A DNA stretch of 47,658 nucleotides, taken from Armatimonadota bacterium (GTDB lineage Bacteria > Sysuimicrobiota > Sysuimicrobiia > Sysuimicrobiales > Humicultoraceae). The notes below the pieces were generated by a model that searched no databases, had not been told where the DNA came from, and saw nothing but the letters and a program-made list of their open reading frames with translations. The first letter of the stretch is position 1; every line of letters starts with the position of its first letter. The translations under genes were made by a program, and so were the position numbers. The stretch spans positions 1 to 47,658 of the forward strand of contig JAVHLY010000023.1 in assembly GCA_031081585.1 (NCBI GenBank), read 5' to 3'. Of the stretch, positions 1 through 8,208 are shown in pieces.

Positions 1-2
1 TG

Positions 3-620
3 TGGATCGCCATCGAGCTGGCGGTGCGGCTGGTGCTATTCGTGGCGGTCGGCACCGGGCTCATGGAATTGGGATGGATTCCTCGCACCGCGGTTCTGCC
101 CCCAGGGATCTTCACGCTGCAGATGGTGATGACCGGTCTCGCCCTTGTCATCCTGGGTTGGTACTTTGGCCGGCGCCTTCGCGGCTACCCGCTGGGGTAC
201 CGCTGGGACCGTTCCGCCGTCCTCGCCGGGATCCTCGGCGGCGTCCTCCTCGTCCCGCTCCTCAGCTTTGGCACGCACCATCTCGATCAGACCCTGACAG
301 GGCAGATCGAGCCGGAGGAGCGGGTGACGGTCGTTGCCTGGGTCCTCCAGATCGTCGCCAATGGCGTGCTCGGCCCGGTGGTGGAGGAGTTCTTCTGGCG
401 AGGGTACATTCAGGGCGAGCTGGGCTTGACGAGGACCGCGCTTCTGTTCGCGGCGAAACACAGCGTCGTCGACTTTTCGCTGGCCCGCCCGACCAGTCTG
501 CTGACCGGGTCGTTCGCGCTAGGCTGGCTGCGGCTGCGCTGGGGCACCGCAGCCTCGACCATCGCTCACCTCATCCTGAACCTGACGGCCAGCATCATGA
601 CCCCGCGCATGCCAGGATGA
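3..620 (+). CDS. CPBP family intramembrane metalloprotease (5' end cut by window)
   Basis: The frame is open to the left edge, so the start lies outside the window; 205 residues are visible. The protein is hydrophobic with several membrane segments. It carries the CPBP/Abi signature: an EEFFWRG motif (paired Glu plus Arg) about two thirds along, then FAAKH and a late H-L-I-L-N-L segment, which supply the Glu/His ligands of this glutamic-type membrane protease family. Family members process prenylated or other membrane substrates, or act in bacteriocin immunity; the substrate here is unknown. A GTG at 24 could serve as start if the gene is short, but translation continues upstream in frame. 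It converges on selD. Family assignment is firm; role is not. Confidence 0.85.
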   Translation, partial: WIAIELAVRLVLFVAVGTGLMELGWIPRTAVLPPGIFTLQMVMTGLALVILGWYFGRRLRGYPLGYRWDRSAVLAGILGGVLLVPLLSFGTHHLDQTLTGQIEPEERVTVVAWVLQIVANGVLGPVVEEFFWRGYIQGELGLTRTALLFAAKHSVVDFSLARPTSLLTGSFALGWLRLRWGTAASTIAHLILNLTASIMTPRMPG

Positions 621-677
621 CCTGGACCGTCACTGAGCAGGAGCGGTTCCGGGGACGCGGCCTCCGTCAGCGGCTCC

Positions 678-694
678 GAGGGCTCAAAGCCCTC
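678..694. terminator. Small hairpin between convergent CPBP and selD genes
   Basis: A perfect 7-bp inverted repeat, GAGGGCT / AGCCCTC with a CAA loop, sits in the 100-base gap between the two convergent genes. There is no T-tract on either strand, so it is only a possible bidirectional terminator. Confidence 0.3.
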
Positions 695-720
695 AGAAGA
701 GGCTCGGGGATCCCCTGCTG

Positions 721-1776
721 TCACGGGGAGACCGACAGGTGCCCGGGAGGCCCCTCCACGAGCGTGCCGATGCGGGCCGCCGCAGGCACCCCTCGATGCT
801 GCAGCGCCGCCTCCAGCCGGTCCACTCGCTCGGGAGGGACGGCCATCAGCAGGCCCCCGGAGGTCTGGGCGTCGGCCAGGAGGATGCGCACCTCCTCGGG
901 GATGGCCTCGTCGAACTGCACCCAGTCCGCCAGGAACTCCAGGTTCCGCGCCGTCCCCCCGGCCACCGCCCCGGCCCGCACCAGGTCGGCCGCCCCGGGC
1001 AGGACCGGCACCCGTCCCGCCTCCACCACCGCCGCCACCCCGCTGGCCAGCGCCAGCTCGTGGAGGTGGCCGAGCAGCCCGAACCCGGTGACGTCGGTGC
1101 AGGCGTGTACGCCCACCTCCAGCATGGCCTCGGCGGCCCCGCGGTTCAGCACCCCCATCAGCCGGATCGCCGCCTCCGCCGCCTCCACCGACGCCTTCCC
1201 CTGCTTGATCCCCGTGGTGATGGCGCCGATGCCGATGGGCTTGGTGAGCACCAGCACGTCGCCCGGCCGCCCCCCGGCGTTCGTCACCACCCGGTCCGGG
1301 TGGACCACGCCGGTGACCGCCAGCCCGTACTTCGGCTCGGGGTCGTCGACGGTATGGCCGCCCACGATGAGGACGCCGGCCTCCTGGGCTTTGGCCGCGC
1401 CGCCTTGCAGGATCTCGCCGAGCACGGTCAGCGGGAGCTTCCCGCGCGGCCACCCGACGATGTTGAGCCCGAGCAGCGGCCGGGCCCCCTTGGCGTAGAC
1501 GTCGGAGAGGGCGTTGGCCACGGCGATGGCCCCGTAGTGGTAGGGCTCGTCCACCACCGGCGTGAAGACATCCACCGTCTGCACGAGCGCCAGCTCGTCG
1601 GTCAGGCGGTAGACGGCGGCGTCGTCGCCGTGTTCGAACCCCACCAGCAGGCGGGGGTCACTGGGTTGTGGGAGGTGGCGCAGGACCTGCGCCAGGTCGG
1701 CCGGGCTGAGCTTCGACGCTCACCCCGCGCAGGCGACCGTGGCCGTGAGGCGGATGCGCTCACGCTGGTCGTCCAT
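721..1776 (-). CDS. selD: Selenide, water dikinase (selenophosphate synthase) with in-frame UGA (Sec19)
   Basis: SelD makes selenophosphate, the selenium donor for Sec-tRNA synthesis, from selenide and ATP. A simple ORF reading would start at 1644, but the same frame continues upstream through one TGA (1722-1720) to an ATG at 1776 with a good Shine-Dalgarno (AGGAGG, 6 bases upstream). The added N-terminus reads RLTATVACAG-U-ASKLSP, the exact active-site region of SelD in which Cys or Sec occupies the UGA position. Full length is 351 residues, normal for the family. The Gly-rich ATP-binding segments (VGFEHGDDAAVY, GGHTVDD, TDVTGFGLLGH) are present. A SECIS-like hairpin follows the UGA. The gene uses UGA as its stop too. 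It is divergent from the archease gene. Confidence 0.93.
1676..1694 (-). promoter_or_regulatory. bSECIS-like hairpin downstream of the selD UGA
   Basis: Read on the minus strand, 26-44 bases after the UGA, TGGCGCAG / CTGCGCCA form an 8-bp perfect stem closing a GUC loop. The apical GCAGGUCCUGC is almost the same as the E. coli fdhF SECIS tip (GCAGGUCUGC), whose loop G and U bind SelB. The UGA-to-loop distance is at the long end of the range known for bacterial SECIS elements. It lies within the coding sequence, as bacterial SECIS elements do. Confidence 0.75.
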
Positions 1777-1892
1777 CCGCGACCTCCTCTCTGCCGCCCC
1801 CGCCGTGCCCGGCAGGGGATCGCCGCGAGGACTTCCGCCGCGGCGGTGCCCCATTCTAGCACCGCCGCCCTCCGCCTGCTATTGATGAGGCG

Positions 1893-2318
1893 GTGAGCCA
1901 CGTCCCCTCGTTCGAGACCATCGACCACACCGCCGACGTGGGCCTGGTGGCCTACGGGCGGGACCTGCCGGAACTGTTCGCCAACGCCGCCCGGGGGATG
2001 TTCCACTTCATCGTCGACCCGGCCACCGTGGCCGAGCGCGAGACCCGACCGGTGCGCGCGACCGCCGAGGACCTGGAGGGGCTGCTCGTGGCCTGGCTGG
2101 CCGAACTGCTGGTCCTGTTCAACGGCGACGGCTTCCTCCCGGCACGCTTCCACGTCGAGACGGTCACCCCCACGTCCCTGGAGGCGCAGGTGGCCGGCGA
2201 ACCGGTCGACCCGGCGCGCCACGCCTTCCGCCTGGACGTGAAGGCGGTGACCTACCACGGGCTGCGGGTGGAGCGGCAGGACGGCCTCTGGCGCGCCCGG
2301 ATCATCTTCGACGTGTAG
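1893..2318 (+). CDS. Archease family protein
   Basis: This 141-residue protein matches archease, the small cofactor that speeds guanylylation and turnover of the RNA ligase RtcB in tRNA splicing or RNA repair. The family's N-terminal F-x-x-I-D-H-T-A-D-V-G motif is clear at residues 7-17, and the C-terminal VTYHGLRVER...W.ARIIFDV segment is typical, with the metal-binding Asp residues near the ends. The GTG start at 1893 has a weak GAGG upstream. No rtcB is visible in this window. It is divergent from selD with a gap of about 115 bases that must hold both promoters; I see no clear -35/-10 pair there. Confidence 0.88.
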   Translation: MSHVPSFETIDHTADVGLVAYGRDLPELFANAARGMFHFIVDPATVAERETRPVRATAEDLEGLLVAWLAELLVLFNGDGFLPARFHVETVTPTSLEAQVAGEPVDPARHAFRLDVKAVTYHGLRVERQDGLWRARIIFDV

Positions 2319-2397
2319 ACCGGCCGCGGGGGCGCAACCGCCCGGCCCCGGCGCCCCGGCCGCTGCAAGGTCGCGGCGGGGAGGCCCGGGGAGGCCG

Positions 2398-3474
2398 TCA
2401 GCGCAGGCCCTTCAGCCGCAGGCGCAGGTCGTTGGGGCTGTCCGCGGCGCGCAGCCCGGTCTCGGCGTCGACGAGCCCGGCCTGGATCAGCTCGTAGAGG
2501 GCGTGGTCGAAGGTCTGCAGCCCCTCCGCCACGCCGGCGGGCGACTGCATCGCGGTGCGGATGCCGGGCAGGTCGCCCCGGCGCAGCAGCTCCCGCACCC
2601 GCGGGGTGGCCAGCAGCACCTCCACCGCCACCACGCGCCCCTGCCCGTCGGCGCGGGGCAGCAGGCGCTGGGCCAGCACCCCGTTCAGCGTGAGGGAGAG
2701 CTGCAGGGCCAGCCCGGCGTGCCGCTCCGGCGGGAAGAAGTGCAGCAGCCGCTCCAGCGTCTGCCCGGCGTTGCTGGCGTGGAGGGTGGAGAGCACCAGG
2801 TGGCCGGTCTCGGCGAAGTAGACGGCGGCGGCGGCCGTCTCCTCGTCGCGGATCTCGCCGATGAGGATGACGTCAGGGGCCTGGCGCAGGGCGTCGCGCA
2901 GGGCCTGGCTGAAGGAGGGGCAGTCCGTGCCCACTTCGCGCTGGCTCACCAGGCTCCGGTGGTCCTCGTGGAGGAACTCGATGGGGTCCTCCACCGTGAC
3001 GATGTGCCCGGGCCGCTGCCGGTTCCGGTAGTCCACCATGGCCGCGAGCGTGGTGGACTTCCCCGAGCCGGTCTGGCCGGTGACGAGCACGAGCCCCCGC
3101 GGCGCCAGCGCCAGCTCCGCCACCGCGGGGGGCAGGCGCAGCTCCTCGAAGGAGGGGATGCGGCTGCGCACGCGCCGGATCACCGCCGCCGGCGTGCCCC
3201 GCTGGACGTAGACGTTCACGCGGAAGCGCCCCAGCCCCGGGGCGCTGTAGGCGATGTCGGCGCGCCGGGCCTCCTCGAACTCCCGGCGGTGGCGCTCCTC
3301 CATCACCGGGGCGGTCAGCGCCGTCACCGCCGCGGCGTCGAGCGGCGGCGCCTCCACCGGCCGCAGCCCGCCGGCGACGCGCAGGATCGGCGGGCGTCCC
3401 ACCTTCAGGTAGAGGTCGGAGGCGTCGTGCGCCGCCATCTGCCTCAGCAGGTCGTGGAGGTCCGGCGCCGTCAC
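2398..3474 (-). CDS. PilT/PilU-type type IV pilus retraction ATPase (second copy)
   Basis: A 358-residue secretion-superfamily hexameric ATPase that drives pilus retraction at the inner membrane. It shows Walker A GQTGSGKS (residues 133-140), the Asp box VTVEDPIEF, Walker B VILIGEIRDEET and the His box GHLVLSTLHASN, all intact. It is the last gene of a minus-strand trio and its ATG overlaps the stop of the preceding pilT by 4 bases (ATGA), so the two are translationally coupled. The shorter C-terminus and more divergent sequence suggest a PilU-like accessory motor, but I cannot separate PilT from PilU firmly by eye. Confidence 0.9.
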   Translation of the reverse strand: MTAPDLHDLLRQMAAHDASDLYLKVGRPPILRVAGGLRPVEAPPLDAAAVTALTAPVMEERHRREFEEARRADIAYSAPGLGRFRVNVYVQRGTPAAVIRRVRSRIPSFEELRLPPAVAELALAPRGLVLVTGQTGSGKSTTLAAMVDYRNRQRPGHIVTVEDPIEFLHEDHRSLVSQREVGTDCPSFSQALRDALRQAPDVILIGEIRDEETAAAAVYFAETGHLVLSTLHASNAGQTLERLLHFFPPERHAGLALQLSLTLNGVLAQRLLPRADGQGRVVAVEVLLATPRVRELLRRGDLPGIRTAMQSPAGVAEGLQTFDHALYELIQAGLVDAETGLRAADSPNDLRLRLKGLR

Positions 3475-4562
3475 CGGCGGATCGGGCTGGGGGACGGCGG
3501 CTGGAGCGGCGCGGGGCGGTCGTGCAGGAAGGCGTCGCGGTCGACCGCGCGCTTCAGCGCCTCGTCCAGGTGGATGCGCCGCTGCTTCACCAGCGCCTTG
3601 AGGGCCTGGTCGAGGCTCTGCATCCCCTCCCGCGCGCCGGTCTGGATGGCCGAGAGCATCTGGTGCGTCTTGTTCTCCCGGATCAGGTTGCGGATGGCCG
3701 GCGTGGCCACCATCACCTCCAGGGCGGCCACGCGCCCCGAGCCGTCCAGCGCCGGGACCAGCGTCTGGGCCACCACCCCGAGCAGGGCTTCGGCCAGCTG
3801 CGCCCGCACCTGCTCCTGCTGGTGGGGCGGGAAGACGTCCACGATCCGGCTGATGGTCTGGGGGGCGCTGTTGGTGTGCAGCGTGGAGAGGACCAGGTGC
3901 CCGGTCTCCGCCGCGGTGATGGCCTGGGCGATGGTCTCCAGGTCGCGCATCTCCCCGACCAGGATGATGTCGGGGTCCTCGCGCAGCGCGCTGCGCAGCG
4001 CCGCGCTGAAGGAGTGAGTGTGTACCCCCACCTCGCGCTGGTTGATGCGGCAGCGGCGGGGCGTGTGCACGAACTCGATCGGGTCCTCGATGGTGATGAT
4101 GTGGTCGTCGCGGTGCGTGTTCATGTGGTCGACCATGGCCGCCAGCGTGGTCGACTTCCCCGACCCGGTGGGGCCGGTCACCAGCACGAGCCCCCGCTCC
4201 TTCATCGCCAGGTCCTTGAGCACCGGCGGCATCCCCAGCTCGTCGAGGGTCAGGACGGTGGAGGGGATGAGGCGCAGGACCATGGCCACCCCCAGCCGTT
4301 GCACGAAGGCGTTCACCCGGAAGCGGCCGGCGCGGCTCAGCTCGATGGCGAAGTCCAGGTCGCTGGTGGCCTCGAAGCGGGCCTTCTGCTCGTCGGTGAG
4401 GATGTCGTAGAGCATCCGGTGGGTCTCGTCGGGTTCCAGCGGAGGCGCCTCCAGGGCGACCAACCGCCCCTGCAGCCGCAGGGCTGGGGGCATGCCGGGG
4501 GCCAGGTGCAGGTCCGAGGCGCGGCGCTCGCGGGCCAGGAGCAGCAGGTCGACTATGTCCAC
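3471..4562 (-). CDS. pilT: Type IV pilus retraction ATPase PilT
   Basis: A 363-residue PilT. It has an N-terminal PAS-like domain (about residues 1-100), Walker A GPTGSGKS (130-137), Asp box ITIEDPIEFVH, Walker B DIILVGEMRDLET, and the His box GHLVLSTLHTNSAPQTI, followed by the PilT-typical FPPHQQEQVRAQLAEALLGVVAQ segment. The C-terminal AIQTGAREGMQSLDQAL motif is characteristic of PilT. It pulls pili back for twitching motility or DNA uptake. The start is GTG at 4562, 19 bases after the upstream PilB-like gene, with no strong ribosome binding site, consistent with coupling in an operon. Confidence 0.95.
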   Translation of the reverse strand: MDIVDLLLLARERRASDLHLAPGMPPALRLQGRLVALEAPPLEPDETHRMLYDILTDEQKARFEATSDLDFAIELSRAGRFRVNAFVQRLGVAMVLRLIPSTVLTLDELGMPPVLKDLAMKERGLVLVTGPTGSGKSTTLAAMVDHMNTHRDDHIITIEDPIEFVHTPRRCRINQREVGVHTHSFSAALRSALREDPDIILVGEMRDLETIAQAITAAETGHLVLSTLHTNSAPQTISRIVDVFPPHQQEQVRAQLAEALLGVVAQTLVPALDGSGRVAALEVMVATPAIRNLIRENKTHQMLSAIQTGAREGMQSLDQALKALVKQRRIHLDEALKRAVDRDAFLHDRPAPLQPPSPSPIRR

Positions 4563-4581
4563 GGCGGGAGATCCTGGCGCA

Positions 4582-6141
4582 TCAGCGGGCCTCTGCCGCC
4601 TGGGGCCAGGGGAGGGCGAGCCCGGCTAGCGCCAGCCGGACCTCGTCGGGGCTGACGAGGCCGGCCGCCAGGAGCCGCTCGGCCTGGCGGCGCAGGGCGG
4701 CCGCCGCGCCGGCAGCGACGTCCGCCACGCGCCCGCCCGTCGCACCGGCGCCTGCGGCGTCGGCGCTCGCCGCGCCGGCCGGACCGGCCGCCACGGGCGC
4801 GTAGGCGCTGAGCAGCCGCTCCTCGCTGAACCCCGTGAAGAGGCAGGCGTCGCACCCACGCCCGCCCGCGCGCTCCCCTCGCCCCCCGCAGACCGGACAG
4901 AGCAGCCGCACCGGCCGGACGAGCAGCACCCCCTGGACCAGGGCCAGGACCGCGCTCCGGGAGCGTGCCCGGGCACACCGCTCCAGCGCGGCGGCAGCGG
5001 TGGGGGAGGCGTCCCCCGCCAGGACGAGCGTCCCGCCCGCCGCTTCCAGCGCGGCGCGCCGCGCGCCGCGGGTGGGCAGGTCATCCACGAGCAGGAGGTC
5101 CGGTCCCAACGCCCGCCCCTCGGCGACGGCCCGGGCGTAGCGGGAGCGTGCCTGCATCCCCGGACCGAGGACGATGTGGGGCGTGCGGGGGTAGTCGACC
5201 GTCGCCACGGCCTCGACGCACACCAGGCGCGCAGGGGCCCGCGCCGCGGCCAGCGCGTGCAGGACGGCCCGGCGGGCGCGCGGGTCGGGACAGGCCACGA
5301 GCACCAGTCCGCGCCCCACGGGCGGGGGGTCCAGCGGGGCGACGCCGAGGGCCTCCAGAGCCGGGGGCGCTTCGCGGAGCGGGTGGAGCACCAGAGCGGC
5401 GGCCGTCCCCCACCGCGTGGGCGTGAGCGTCACCTCGACGGTGAGGGTGCTCTGGCCCAGGCGGGTCGTGAAGCTCCCCTGTCCGCTGTCGGCGAGACCC
5501 GTCTCCCCCCGCAGGTCGGTGAGGATGTCCTCGTACAGCTCGCGCAGGATGGCCGGTCGGCCGACGGCCACGCCGCGGATGCGGTAGGCGAGCGCCACAC
5601 GGCTGTCTGCGGCCGGGTCGACGTACATCTCCGTGGCGTCTTGCTGGAGCGCCTGCACCAGGTGGAAGCGCAGGAACTGCCGGGCCGCCGAGACCCCCTC
5701 CCCGCCGGCCGGCTCGCCGTCGCGGCGGTGGAAGAGCCGCCCCAGCACCGCCGAGAGGTTGGCCGGGCGGACCAGGGCGCGCTTGACCTCCAGCCCCGTC
5801 AGGCGGCGCACCGTCTCCACCGCCTCCTCGTCGGTGGGGTCGACCATCCCCAGGGTCAGCTCGCGCTCGAAGCGCAGGATGGGGACGACGCGGTGCGTGC
5901 GCAGGACCTCCTCCGGGAGGAGCCGCACCGCGTCCGGGTCGATGATCTCCGGGGTCAGGAAGACGTAGGGGAACCCGAGGTGGTTGCTCAGCGCCCAGGC
6001 CAGGTCGTCCTCGGAGATCCACCCCTGACGCAGGAGGACCTCGCCGATGCGCTCGCCGGTTTCGCGCTGGATGGCCAGGGCGGCGGTGATCTGCTCGGGC
6101 GTGACCAGCCCCGCCGAGACCAGGATCTCTCCGAGGCGCAT
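4582..6141 (-). CDS. PilB/GspE-like pseudo-ATPase with intact MshEN domain and no Walker A
   Basis: A 519-residue protein starting at ATG 6141, chosen because AAAGGAG lies 6 bases upstream; longer in-frame starts would read through the 26-bp repeats. Residues 1-140 form an MshEN (GspE-N) domain with the RLGxxLVxxGL...L..AL..Q pattern known to bind cyclic di-GMP. The rest follows the PilB layout but its ATPase motifs are degraded: the Walker A position reads VACPDPRARRA (281-291) with no GxxxxGK[ST], and the Walker B region is LLLVDDLP. The PilB-type four-Cys zinc site is kept (CPVC at 415-418, CDAC at 430-433). It heads the operon with pilT and the second pilT-like gene, so a c-di-GMP-sensing, non-hydrolysing partner of the pilus motors is a reasonable inference. 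Confidence 0.8.
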   Translation of the reverse strand: MRLGEILVSAGLVTPEQITAALAIQRETGERIGEVLLRQGWISEDDLAWALSNHLGFPYVFLTPEIIDPDAVRLLPEEVLRTHRVVPILRFERELTLGMVDPTDEEAVETVRRLTGLEVKRALVRPANLSAVLGRLFHRRDGEPAGGEGVSAARQFLRFHLVQALQQDATEMYVDPAADSRVALAYRIRGVAVGRPAILRELYEDILTDLRGETGLADSGQGSFTTRLGQSTLTVEVTLTPTRWGTAAALVLHPLREAPPALEALGVAPLDPPPVGRGLVLVACPDPRARRAVLHALAAARAPARLVCVEAVATVDYPRTPHIVLGPGMQARSRYARAVAEGRALGPDLLLVDDLPTRGARRAALEAAGGTLVLAGDASPTAAAALERCARARSRSAVLALVQGVLLVRPVRLLCPVCGGRGERAGGRGCDACLFTGFSEERLLSAYAPVAAGPAGAASADAAGAGATGGRVADVAAGAAAALRRQAERLLAAGLVSPDEVRLALAGLALPWPQAAEAR

Positions 6142-6236
6142 GCGCGCTCCTTTCGCTTCCAGACCCTCTTGCCCAATCCCGCCCGCTCCATAGTCGCCGC
6201 CGGCAGGCCGGGTCGCCGGCTGTGGCGTTGGGCGCG

Positions 6237-6332
6237 GCCGACCTCTACGCCCCGTGACGGTTTGGGCAGGGCACGCCCCGTGACGGTTTGGGCAGGGCCG
6301 ACGTCTATGCCCCGTCGCGGCTTGGGCAGGGA
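6237..6332 (+). repeat. 26-bp tandem repeat plus degenerate third copy between divergent pil genes
   Basis: The unit ACGCCCCGTGACGGTTTGGG + CAGGGC occurs twice back to back (6247-6272 and 6273-6298) without a mismatch. A third copy with 4 changes is at 6307-6332. The first and third copies are preceded by GGCCGACCTCT / GGCCGACGTCT. The array fills the centre of the gap between the PilB-like gene and pilB and so could hold operator sites or a recent slippage product. Confidence 0.85.
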
Positions 6333-6368
6333 AGGTGTAGGGCATCCCCGGGGAGGTTTGCGCGTGCA

Positions 6369-8111
6369 ATGGCGGGATCCGACGGAGGCAGCCGGCCCGG
6401 GCAGGGCCTCTCGGTCCTGGAGGGCGAGCGCGGGTGGCGCCGGGTCGCGTCCCTGGGCGACGCGCTCCTCGCCGCCGGCCTCCTGACTCCGGAGCAGCTC
6501 GTCGAGGCGGCCCGCCGCCAGCAGGAGACCTCGCAGCACCTCGCCCGCGTCATCCTGGAGATGGAGGTGGAGCCGCGCCGCGAGGTGGCCGCGGCCGTGG
6601 CGGCGCACCTGGGCGTGGAGTTCGCGACCCTCTCCGACCGGCCGCCGGACGCCCAGCTCCTCGCCCTCGTCCCCGAGCACCTGGCCCGCCGCTACCAGGC
6701 TGTCCCGCTGGAGGTCGCCGGCGGGACCCTCCGCCTGGGGATGGTCGACCCCCTCGACGTCGTCGCCCTGGACGACCTGCGCAAGGTGACCGGCCTTGAC
6801 ACCGTCCCCGTCCTCATCACCCCGGAGGACTTCCGCCTGGCCCTGGGACGCTACCCGGCGCTCGACCGGGCCGTGGGCGACGTGCTCGAGGAGGTGCGCC
6901 GCGACGAGCCCGAGGGCGAAGCGGCGGTCGGCCACCTGCGGGCGGTGGCCGAAGAGGCGCCCATCGTCCGGCTGGCCCACAGCATCCTGGTGCAGGCCGT
7001 CCGGCAGCGGGCCAGCGACATCCACGTCGAGCCGCAGGAGCGGGAGGTGGTGGTGCGCTTCCGGGTGGACGGCACCCTCCACAAGGTCATGGCGGTGCCC
7101 ATGCAGGCCCACGCCGCGCTGGTCTCCCGCCTGAAGATCATGGCCAACCTGGACATCGCCGAGCGGCGCGTGCCCCAGGACGGGCGCATCGAGATGGCGC
7201 TCGACGGGCGCGCGGTGGACCTGCGCGTCTCCACGGTCCCCAGCATGTGGGGCGAGAGCGTGGTCATGCGCATCCTGGACAAGGGCAACGCCATGGTGCC
7301 CATTGAGCGCCTGGGCTTCCGCCCGGAGGCCCGGGCCCGCTTCGAGCGGCTCATCGCCAAGCCCTGCGGGCTGATCCTCGTCACCGGCCCCACCGGCAGC
7401 GGCAAGACCACCACGCTGTACGCCGCCCTCAACCGCCTGAACCGGCCCGACGTGAAGATCCTCACCATCGAGGACCCGGTGGAGTACCAGCTCCCCGGCA
7501 TCGTGCAGGTGCAGGTGAACCCGCGGGCCGGCCTCACCTTCGCCCGCGGCCTGCGCGCCTTCCTGCGGCAGGACCCGGACATCATCATGCTGGGGGAGGT
7601 CCGCGACGAGGAGACGGCGCGCATCGCCGTGCAGGCCTCGCTCACCGGCCACCTGGTCCTGAGCACGCTCCACACCAACGACGCCCCCAGCGCCGTGACG
7701 CGCCTGGCGGACATGGGGATCGAGCCCTTCCTGGTGGGCGCCTCGGTGCTGGGGGTGGTGGCGCAGCGCCTGGTGCGGGCGCTGTGCGTGGAGTGCCGCG
7801 AGCCGTACGCGCCGACGCCGGAGGTGCTGGCCCGCCTGGGTCTTGAGCCGGCGGAGGCTCCCGTCGTCTACCGTCCCCGGGGGTGCCCGCGCTGCGGGGG
7901 GTTGGGCTACCGGGGGCGCCTCGGGCTGTACGAGGTGATGACGGTGGACGACGCCCTGCGCGACCTGATCGTGCGCGGGGCGGGGGCCGCCGCCCTCCGG
8001 GAGGCCGCTCTGGCGGCGGGGATGCGCACCCTGCGCGAGGAGGGCCTGGCCCGGGCCCTGGACGGGACGACCTCGCTGGAGGAGGTCCTGCGCGTCGTCC
8101 TCGTCGACTGA
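6369..8111 (+). CDS. pilB: Type IV pilus assembly (extension) ATPase PilB
   Basis: A 580-residue PilB/GspE protein that powers pilus extension. It has an N-terminal MshEN domain (about residues 25-165, weaker c-di-GMP motif than the divergent paralogue), a linker, then a complete motor: the IVRLAHSILVQAVRQRASDI region, Walker A GPTGSGKT (340-347), Asp box LTIEDPVEYQL, Walker B DIIMLGEVRDEET, His box HLVLSTLHTND, and the zinc site CVEC...CPRC. The ATG at 6369 is chosen because the homologous region begins soon after and GGGGAGG lies 12 bases upstream; upstream in-frame sequence is repeat-derived. It is divergent from the PilB-like/pilT/pilT operon and followed by an intrinsic terminator. Confidence 0.95.
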   Translation: MAGSDGGSRPGQGLSVLEGERGWRRVASLGDALLAAGLLTPEQLVEAARRQQETSQHLARVILEMEVEPRREVAAAVAAHLGVEFATLSDRPPDAQLLALVPEHLARRYQAVPLEVAGGTLRLGMVDPLDVVALDDLRKVTGLDTVPVLITPEDFRLALGRYPALDRAVGDVLEEVRRDEPEGEAAVGHLRAVAEEAPIVRLAHSILVQAVRQRASDIHVEPQEREVVVRFRVDGTLHKVMAVPMQAHAALVSRLKIMANLDIAERRVPQDGRIEMALDGRAVDLRVSTVPSMWGESVVMRILDKGNAMVPIERLGFRPEARARFERLIAKPCGLILVTGPTGSGKTTTLYAALNRLNRPDVKILTIEDPVEYQLPGIVQVQVNPRAGLTFARGLRAFLRQDPDIIMLGEVRDEETARIAVQASLTGHLVLSTLHTNDAPSAVTRLADMGIEPFLVGASVLGVVAQRLVRALCVECREPYAPTPEVLARLGLEPAEAPVVYRPRGCPRCGGLGYRGRLGLYEVMTVDDALRDLIVRGAGAAALREAALAAGMRTLREEGLARALDGTTSLEEVLRVVLVD

Positions 8112-8131
8112 CCCCGCCCGCCCCTCCGGAC

Positions 8132-8160
8132 CGCCCGCCTCACGGGAGGCGGGCGTTTGT
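8132..8160 (+). terminator. Intrinsic terminator after pilB
   Basis: CGCCCGCCTC / GAGGCGGGCG form a perfect 10-bp stem with an ACGG loop, followed by TTTGTGATTT. It lies 20 bases after the pilB stop and before serS, separating the two units. Confidence 0.85.
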
Positions 8161-8208
8161 GATTTACGGGGCGGCACAGTAACGTGGGCATGAGGTGACG
8201 GTGAGGCC

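Noticed and set aside
69-76. LonC-like P-loop Lys-to-Arg change as an inactivating mutation (residues 69-76 of the protein starting at 43856)
   Set aside because: Arg at this position is, to my knowledge, ordinary in this Lon-like branch, so it is noted in the annotation but not treated as damage. Coordinates here are residue numbers.
6237-6332. CRISPR array
   Set aside because: Only two perfect copies are directly adjacent, with no spacers between them, and no cas genes are present.
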